From: Bacteroidota bacterium
GTDB lineage: Bacteria; Bacteroidota; Bacteroidia; Flavobacteriales; Weeksellaceae
Assembly: GCA_023457935.1 (NCBI GenBank)
Contig: JAEXBA010000058.1
Coordinates: 1-10,303 of the forward strand
Direction of reading: 5' to 3'
Length of the DNA: 10,303 nucleotides
In this document: positions 6,270 through 10,303 of the stretch, in pieces
Position numbering within the stretch: the first letter of the stretch is position 1
How the letters are laid out: each line of letters begins with the position of its first letter
Made by a program: the position numbers and the translations under genes
Notes under the pieces: generated by a model
The model's input: only the letters and a program-made list of their open reading frames with translations
The model's database searches: none
What the model was told of the DNA's origin: nothing

Positions 6270-6932
6270 TTAGCTGTTCTTCAGTGCTTTAATCAGAATC
6301 TGAATATTGATTTCGTTTTTAATCAGTCCGTTCTGAACAGGCATCTGAAACTTCACTCCAAAATCTTCTCTCAGTAAATCTTTGGGCTCAGTTGCAATGC
6401 TTACTTCGTTCTCTTTCACCGCAATATTCGCGTTGAACTGAACCGGTTTTGTAACTCCTTTTATCGTTAAATTACCGTCTAAAACAGCGTTGTAATCACC
6501 GCCCGCCGGAGCTTCAGAAACTTTTGTAATTTCGTAGGAAGCGGTAGGAAATTTTTCTGTTTCGAAAAAATCACCGCTTTTCAGGTGGCCCTCAAGTTTG
6601 GATTTCTGCTCTGCATCGTCTTTCAAATCCACATTTTCCAGGGAATTCATATCCGCAACAAACTTTCCGCTTTCCAGCTTACCGTCTTTCACCGTTACGT
6701 CGCCGCTTTCAAACTTAATAGTTCCGAAATGATTGGTAGCATCCGTTTTCACTACTTTAAAGCCTTTCCATTCAATCTTGCTGTTCAGCGTGTCTACTTT
6801 GTAAACTGCTCCGTCCTTCGTTGTGGTTACTTCATTGGTTTCGCTGGTCAACGGCTTGTCCTTACCGCAGGAAACTGCCGCAACTGTAAGCAAAGCTCCG
6901 CCAAGAAAAAAAGAAATTAAAGTTTTTTTCAT
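6270..6932 (-). CDS. YceI-family lipoprotein
   Basis: The 220-residue protein starts with a lipoprotein signal (MKKTLISFFLGGALLTVAAVSC) whose lipobox AVSC makes C22 the lipidated residue, so it is anchored in a membrane facing the periplasm or surface. A short linker (23-45) leads to a complete YceI domain, a lipocalin-like barrel that binds isoprenoid or other long apolar molecules. Family marks are SKIEWKGFKV (51-60), HFGTIKF (68-74), GKLESGKFVADMNSL (84-98), HLKSGDFFETEKFPTASYEIT (116-136), GNLTIKGVTKPVQF (153-166) and LLREDFGVKF (186-195). The ligand cannot be told from sequence. It is a monocistronic minus-strand gene, with a terminator after it and its promoter divergent from the ABC gene. 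Confidence 0.95.
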   Translation of the reverse strand: MKKTLISFFLGGALLTVAAVSCGKDKPLTSETNEVTTTKDGAVYKVDTLNSKIEWKGFKVVKTDATNHFGTIKFESGDVTVKDGKLESGKFVADMNSLENVDLKDDAEQKSKLEGHLKSGDFFETEKFPTASYEITKVSEAPAGGDYNAVLDGNLTIKGVTKPVQFNANIAVKENEVSIATEPKDLLREDFGVKFQMPVQNGLIKNEINIQILIKALKNS

Positions 6933-6952
6933 AATTTATTATTTTACAGAAG

Positions 6953-6960
6953 CGAAGTTA
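6953..6960 (-). promoter_or_regulatory. Possible -7 element for the YceI gene
   Basis: Reads TAACTTCG on the minus strand, one base from TAnnTTTG, 20 bp before the ATG at 6932. Position is right, match is imperfect, and no clear -33 TTG is seen. Confidence 0.3.
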
Positions 6961-6983
6961 CAAAAAAAAAATCCTGAAATCCA

Positions 6984-6991
6984 TACATTTG
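6984..6991 (+). promoter_or_regulatory. -7 element almost touching the ABC gene start
   Basis: TACATTTG is an exact TAnnTTTG match, ending only 4 bp before ATG 6996. A start site about 5-8 bp downstream of the box would fall on or next to the ATG, implying a leaderless mRNA. TTA (6958-6960), 23 bp upstream, is the nearest -33-like triplet. Confidence 0.45.
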
Positions 6992-6995
6992 CAGC

Positions 6996-7931
6996 ATGTT
7001 ACTAGAGATTAAAGGGCTGCATTTTTCGCACCGGCCGGAGCAAAAACTCTTTCAGAATCTGCATATGAAAGTGGATGAAGGAAAAATTATTGCACTCGCT
7101 GGCGAAAGCGGATGCGGAAAATCCACACTTCTGAATCTCATTTACGGGCTTCTAGACTGGCAGCAAGGCGAAATCATCTTCGACGGCGAAAACCTTAAAG
7201 GCCCGAAAGGCAACATTGTTCCCGGAGAAGAAAACATGAAATTTGTCGCGCAGCATTACGATCTGATGCCTTATTCCACCGTTTACGACAATGTCGGAAA
7301 ATTTCTGTCCAACATTAAACTTGAGGAAAAACGAAAAAAGGTAATGGAACTGCTGCAAGTAGTGGGAATGGAGGATTTTGCGGATATAAAACCACAGTTT
7401 TTAAGTGGCGGACAGCAGCAGCGCGTTGCCATTGCAAGATCACTTTCCGTTATGCCAAAACTGCTTCTTCTGGACGAACCATTCTCCAATATTGATTTTT
7501 CGAGAAAAATTGAACTGCGTGAAAGACTTTTCAATTACGTGAAGGAAAAAAACATTTCACTGATTATTTCCACCCATGAAATTCAGGAAATAATGCCATG
7601 GCTTGATCAGATCATTATTCTGCAGGAAGGAAGGTTAATTCAGAATGACGGTCCGGAAGAATCCTACAAAAATCCTTACAATGCCTATGTTGCAAGACTG
7701 TTCGGTGAAGTGAACGAACTGACTGATGAACAGATAACCGTTCTCAATTCCGACAAGAAACTTCTCTTTCCGCATGAAATCAAACTTACAGAAAACGGAC
7801 TCGAAGCCAAAGTTCTGGAAAGCCGGTTTGCAGGAAGCCATTACTGGAATAAAATAACGGTTGCCGGAAAACCTTTGGTGGTGTATTCGGAACAGCCACT
7901 GCAAGAACAAATCAGAATTGCCTTAGCTTAA
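6996..7931 (+). CDS. ABC transporter ATP-binding protein, PotA/CysA-like with C-terminal TOBE-like region
   Basis: This 311-residue cytoplasmic ATPase has all nucleotide-binding motifs: Walker A GESGCGKST (36-44), Q-loop Q86, signature LSGGQQQR (136-143), Walker B LLLLDEP (156-162), D-loop SNID (164-167) and the switch histidine H194 in STHE. After the ATPase domain (about 1-235), a tail of about 70 residues has LLFPHEIKL (256-264) and a strand-rich stretch, resembling the TOBE regulatory domain of importers of polyamine, sulfate, iron or molybdate type. No permease or binding-protein gene adjoins it; both neighbours have their own signals and the gene ends in its own terminator. It is therefore an orphan subunit whose membrane partner must lie elsewhere, and the substrate is undetermined. 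The start is the first Met of a normal ABC N-terminus (MLLEIKGLHFS). Confidence 0.92.
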   Translation: MLLEIKGLHFSHRPEQKLFQNLHMKVDEGKIIALAGESGCGKSTLLNLIYGLLDWQQGEIIFDGENLKGPKGNIVPGEENMKFVAQHYDLMPYSTVYDNVGKFLSNIKLEEKRKKVMELLQVVGMEDFADIKPQFLSGGQQQRVAIARSLSVMPKLLLLDEPFSNIDFSRKIELRERLFNYVKEKNISLIISTHEIQEIMPWLDQIIILQEGRLIQNDGPEESYKNPYNAYVARLFGEVNELTDEQITVLNSDKKLLFPHEIKLTENGLEAKVLESRFAGSHYWNKITVAGKPLVVYSEQPLQEQIRIALA

Positions 7932-8079
7932 TGTTAGTTTGTGGATAATTTTCGAATTTCCACTTTTTATTTGGCATTAATTTTGGAATTTCCTTAGCAG
8001 AATAGTTTTCCCCATCATAACGAAGGAAATTTTTGGTTAATTCTCTTTCTGCCTTTACGGACTGAAAATTAGTTTCATT
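7915..8079 (-). pseudogene. Possible decayed gene remnant (weak)
   Basis: The gap between the ABC gene and the zinc-ribbon gene contains a 55-codon open stretch on the minus strand with protein-like composition, for example AERELTKNFLRYDGENYSAK (residues 10-29) and PNKKWKFENYP. It has no start codon at its head and runs into the end of the ABC gene. In another frame just upstream lies DCSDRMKLIFSP followed by a stop, as if one frameshift had broken a reading frame. I recognise no family. Chance openness in A+T-rich DNA is the main alternative. Confidence 0.2.
7941..7973 (+). terminator. Rho-independent terminator of the ABC gene
   Basis: GTGGATAATT (7941-7950) pairs with AATTTCCAC (7955-7963) with a single T bulge around a TTCG tetraloop, then TTTTTATTT. 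It begins 9 bp after the stop codon. Confidence 0.75.
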
Positions 8080-8135
8080 CTATCGGAACAATCAAAGTCT
8101 TTAGAATTTGAACCCTGTCCAAATTTTTCCTTTTT

Positions 8136-8468
8136 TTATGCCTTTTTCACAAATTCTGATTTCAGCGCCATCGATCCGAAACCGTCAATTTTACAGTCGA
8201 TATTATGGTCGGAATCTGGTCTCAGACGGATATTTTTCACTTTAGTTCCCGCTTTAACTGGCTTTGGAGCGCCTTTTACCGGCAAATCTTTTACCACCAC
8301 TACAGAATCACCGTTCTGAAGTTCGTTTCCGTTGGAATCAAAAACCTTGTCTTCGTTTCCGGCTTCCGCAGGATCCCATTCATGGAAACACTGCGAACAT
8401 ACCAAAAGATTATCCTGTTCGTAAGTAAATTCGGAATTGCATTTTGGACAGTGTATTGCGTCGCTCAT
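8136..8468 (-). CDS. yjdM: PhnA/YjdM-type zinc-ribbon protein
   Basis: The 110-residue protein matches the YjdM (formerly PhnA) family over its whole length. An N-terminal zinc ribbon has CPKC (7-10) and CSQC (24-27), with the family start HCPKCNSEFTYE (6-17) and FHEW (28-31). The C-terminal SH3-like barrel runs from VFDSNGNELQNGDSV to the end and includes VVVKDLPVKG (57-66) and KVKNIRL (76-82). The family is associated by name with alkylphosphonate use, but the biochemical role is not established and no phn genes are near; it should not be read as phosphonoacetate hydrolase. An upstream ATG at 8501 would add 11 residues not found in the family and would lie upstream of the -7 box at 8483-8490, so ATG 8468 is preferred. 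Confidence 0.93.
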   Translation of the reverse strand: MSDAIHCPKCNSEFTYEQDNLLVCSQCFHEWDPAEAGNEDKVFDSNGNELQNGDSVVVVKDLPVKGAPKPVKAGTKVKNIRLRPDSDHNIDCKIDGFGSMALKSEFVKKA

Positions 8469-8482
8469 TGTATTGTTTTTTG

Positions 8483-8490
8483 CAAAGATA
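8483..8490 (-). promoter_or_regulatory. -7 promoter element for the zinc-ribbon gene
   Basis: Reads TATCTTTG on the minus strand, an exact TAnnTTTG match, 14 bp before ATG 8468, implying a very short leader. It helps decide the start codon of the gene. Confidence 0.5.
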
Positions 8491-8547
8491 ATATTTTGCA
8501 ATTGGCTTTGGGCGATAAGCAGTAAGCATAACTTGCCCTAAATTGCT

Positions 8548-8555
8548 TATTTTTG
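8548..8555 (+). promoter_or_regulatory. -7 promoter element for the rRNA methyltransferase gene
   Basis: TATTTTTG matches TAnnTTTG exactly, 39 bp before ATG 8595. The closest TTG (8533-8535) is only 12 bp upstream, shorter than the standard spacing. Confidence 0.4.
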
Positions 8556-8594
8556 CAGAACTTTTTGCCTAATGCTTAAAGTTTAAAGAACAGT

Positions 8595-9800
8595 ATGGAA
8601 TTAATTCACCGTAATCTCGCTATAGGAATTCACGATGCACTTCAGGAAACTTTTTTTCAGGATAAAAAATATGCCGATAAAGTAATCGAGCGTCTTCTGA
8701 AAGCCAACAAAAAATGGGGAAGCCAGGACAGAGCGGTAGTTTCGGAAATTTTCTACAACATTATCCGTTGGAAAAAACGTCTCGAATATTATATGGGCGA
8801 AGGCGTGAAACCCGGAAATATCTACAAACTGATTCTTGCTTATCTGTTGTGGAGCAAAACCAAATACAAAAAATTCGAGGAGTTTGAGGGAATCAAAGTT
8901 TCGGACATCCTGAAAAAACTGGAAAAAGGATCGGTCCCAACCAAAGCTATACACTACTCTATTCCCGAATGGCTCGCTGAAACGCTTGAAAAAGAACTCG
9001 GCGAGAAATGGGAAAAGGAAATGAATGCGCTGAATGAACAGGCTCCGACGGTTCTTCGCGCCAACACACTGAAAACCTCAGCAAAACATCTGATTGATGA
9101 GCTTGCCCACGAAAATGTGGAAAGTCATTCCATTCGAAGTTATCCCGACGCCGTTCAGTTGGAGGAAAAGAAAAATGTATTTCTCACCAGTGCTTTTAAG
9201 GAAGGTCTGTTTGAAGTTCAGGATGCGAGTTCGCAGAAAATTGGTGAGCTGCTTGATGTTCAGGAAGGAATGCGCGTCGTTGATGCCTGCGCTGGAGCCG
9301 GTGGAAAAACACTTCATTTGGCCGCTTTAATGAGAAACAAAGGCCAGATTATCGCCCTTGATATTTACGAATGGAAGCTTGCTGAACTTAAACGCCGAGC
9401 GAAAAGAGCGGGAGCACACAATATTGAAACGCGACTGATTACCGACAATAAAGTCATCAAAAGACTTCATGAAAAAGCAGACCGTCTGCTGATTGATGCG
9501 CCGTGTTCCGGACTTGGAGTTCTGAAAAGAAATCCGGATTCCAAATGGAAAATTGATCAGGAATTTATCAACAGAATCAAGGGTGAACAGCAGCAGATTC
9601 TTCAGGATTACTCTAAAATTCTGAAAAAAGGCGGTAAAATGATTTATGCAACCTGCTCAATTCTTCCTTCAGAAAATAATGAACAGGTGGAGACTTTTCT
9701 TAAAAACAATCCGGATTTCAAACTGCTGCGCGACGAAAAAATTATGCCGAGCGAAGGCTATGACGGATTTTACATGGCACTGATACAAAGAAACGCCTGA
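8595..9800 (+). CDS. RsmB/NOP2-family rRNA (cytosine-C5) methyltransferase
   Basis: This 401-residue SAM-dependent enzyme should methylate carbon 5 of a cytosine in RNA, most likely 16S rRNA. A helical N-terminal region of about 145 residues resembles the NusB-like domain of RsmB and may bind rRNA. It is followed by the PUA-like/ferredoxin-like linker LRANTLKT (154-161) and the catalytic domain. SAM motif I is DACAGAGGKT (230-239), D256 ends strand 2 (IALDIYEWK), motif IV is DAPCSGLG (301-308) with C304, and motif VI is YATCSILPSEN (351-361) with C354 the expected nucleophile. Both cysteines of the two-Cys RsmB mechanism are present. Length is close to the family norm. Which rRNA position it modifies is not readable, so I give no symbol. 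The gene is monocistronic and followed by the repeat region. Confidence 0.93.
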   Translation: MELIHRNLAIGIHDALQETFFQDKKYADKVIERLLKANKKWGSQDRAVVSEIFYNIIRWKKRLEYYMGEGVKPGNIYKLILAYLLWSKTKYKKFEEFEGIKVSDILKKLEKGSVPTKAIHYSIPEWLAETLEKELGEKWEKEMNALNEQAPTVLRANTLKTSAKHLIDELAHENVESHSIRSYPDAVQLEEKKNVFLTSAFKEGLFEVQDASSQKIGELLDVQEGMRVVDACAGAGGKTLHLAALMRNKGQIIALDIYEWKLAELKRRAKRAGAHNIETRLITDNKVIKRLHEKADRLLIDAPCSGLGVLKRNPDSKWKIDQEFINRIKGEQQQILQDYSKILKKGGKMIYATCSILPSENNEQVETFLKNNPDFKLLRDEKIMPSEGYDGFYMALIQRNA

Positions 9801-9818
9801 TGTTTTTCAACATATTTT

Positions 9819-9860
9819 TTTGCCACGAATGCACGAATTTAACAGCGCATTCGTGGCAAA
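9819..9860. repeat. 14-bp inverted repeat formed by an inverted copy of the array core
   Basis: TTTGCCACGAATGC (9819-9832) is the exact reverse complement of GCATTCGTGGCAAA (9847-9860), with a 14-base loop. The left arm is an inverted copy of the core that recurs in direct orientation further on. It could end the methyltransferase transcript as a hairpin, although no T-run follows it. Confidence 0.85.
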
Positions 9861-10167
9861 TTCTTTCAAATAAAAAAGATGTTTCGTAGGTTTTAAACAC
9901 TAATTTCCAAAGAAAATCGAATAAAAATCCAATGCACAGAACATTCGTGCATTCGTGGCAAATTCATTTCAGATAACAGAGACGTTTCTCAGGTTTTTAG
10001 ACAATAATCTAGAAAGAAAGCCGCAAAAAATGCCGCGCACAAAATTCGTGCATTCGTGGCAAATTCATCTCAGATAAAATAGACGTTTCCTAGGTTTTAG
10101 ATAATAATCTGGAAAGAAAGCCGCAAAAAATGCCGCACACAGAAAATTCGTGCATTCGTGGCAATTA
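9847..10167. repeat. Tandem array with 101-102 bp period, four core copies
   Basis: The core CATTCGTGGCAAATTC begins at 9848, 9950 and 10051, and a shortened CATTCGTGGCAATT at 10153, giving periods of 102, 101 and 102 bp. Between cores each unit carries AGAYGTTTC, then AGGTTTT, then a purine-rich tract. The second and third units are nearly identical, including AAAGAAAGCCGCAAAAAATG and AATCTRGAAAG; the first is clearly more diverged (GATGTTTCGTAGG, no GCCGC). The cores from the second on are preceded by another ATTCGTG, so ATTCGTGC is itself doubled. No reading frame is conserved across units. The rest of this gene-free stretch (10168-10303) is A+T-rich and I see nothing definite in it. Confidence 0.9.
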
Positions 10168-10303
10168 ACTCAACCTAAAAAAATTCACAAAAACAATCAA
10201 AACCTCAATTTTAACTTAATTATTTCCTGTTAAAGCTAAAATTTAAGTACTATTTTCACTAAAATAAAAATTTACTTGTAGTTTTTGAAGTTAATCTTTA
10301 TCC

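Noticed and set aside
8469..8501. 11-residue extension of the zinc-ribbon protein
   Set aside because: The family begins close to the CPKC motif, and the TATCTTTG box lies within this segment.
9847..10167. CRISPR array
   Set aside because: The period is about 102 bp and the sequence between cores is itself repeated (nearly identical in two units), so there are no unique spacers; no cas genes are present.

Overview
The window looks like chromosomal DNA from a flavobacterium (Bacteroidota), probably of the Chryseobacterium/Kaistella type. The evidence is A+T-rich coding sequence, an absence of Shine-Dalgarno motifs before the starts, several good matches to the Bacteroidota -7 promoter element TAnnTTTG placed before genes, and gene content typical of that group (stand-alone pheS, a TrxR-like ferredoxin reductase with an adrenodoxin-type ferredoxin, a YceI lipoprotein, a DUF3108 protein). 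Genus is a guess, since no rRNA or tRNA is present.

Left part (1-2160) is accessory in character. It holds an SDR-fold gene whose catalytic Ser/Tyr/Lys positions are not conserved, then a roughly 135-bp strongly folded intergenic element shaped like an integron attC site, then a macrodomain (ADP-ribose deacylase type) gene starting 3 bp after that element, and an unrecognised single-pass membrane protein. The folded element carries a perfect TAnnTTTG motif, so it could be both a recombination-type repeat and the promoter of the macrodomain gene.

Middle part (2247-6932) is housekeeping: a VOC-fold protein; a minus-strand ferredoxin reductase/ferredoxin pair forming a small electron-transfer operon; a divergent exported DUF3108 protein; pheS on the minus strand, converging on it through a 14-bp bidirectional terminator; and a minus-strand YceI-family lipoprotein with its own terminator.

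Right part (6996-9800) has an orphan PotA/CysA-like ABC ATPase whose -7 box lies so close to the ATG that the mRNA may be leaderless, a YjdM/PhnA zinc-ribbon protein on the minus strand, and an RsmB/NOP2-type rRNA m5C methyltransferase. The last 500 bases contain no gene. They hold an array of four copies of a core GCATTCGTGGCA at a strict 101-102 bp period, preceded by an inverted copy of the same core.

There is no CRISPR array, transposase, tRNA or complete defence system. The items most deserving a second look are the attC-like/promoter element with its two flanking cassette-like genes, and the 102-bp tandem array.
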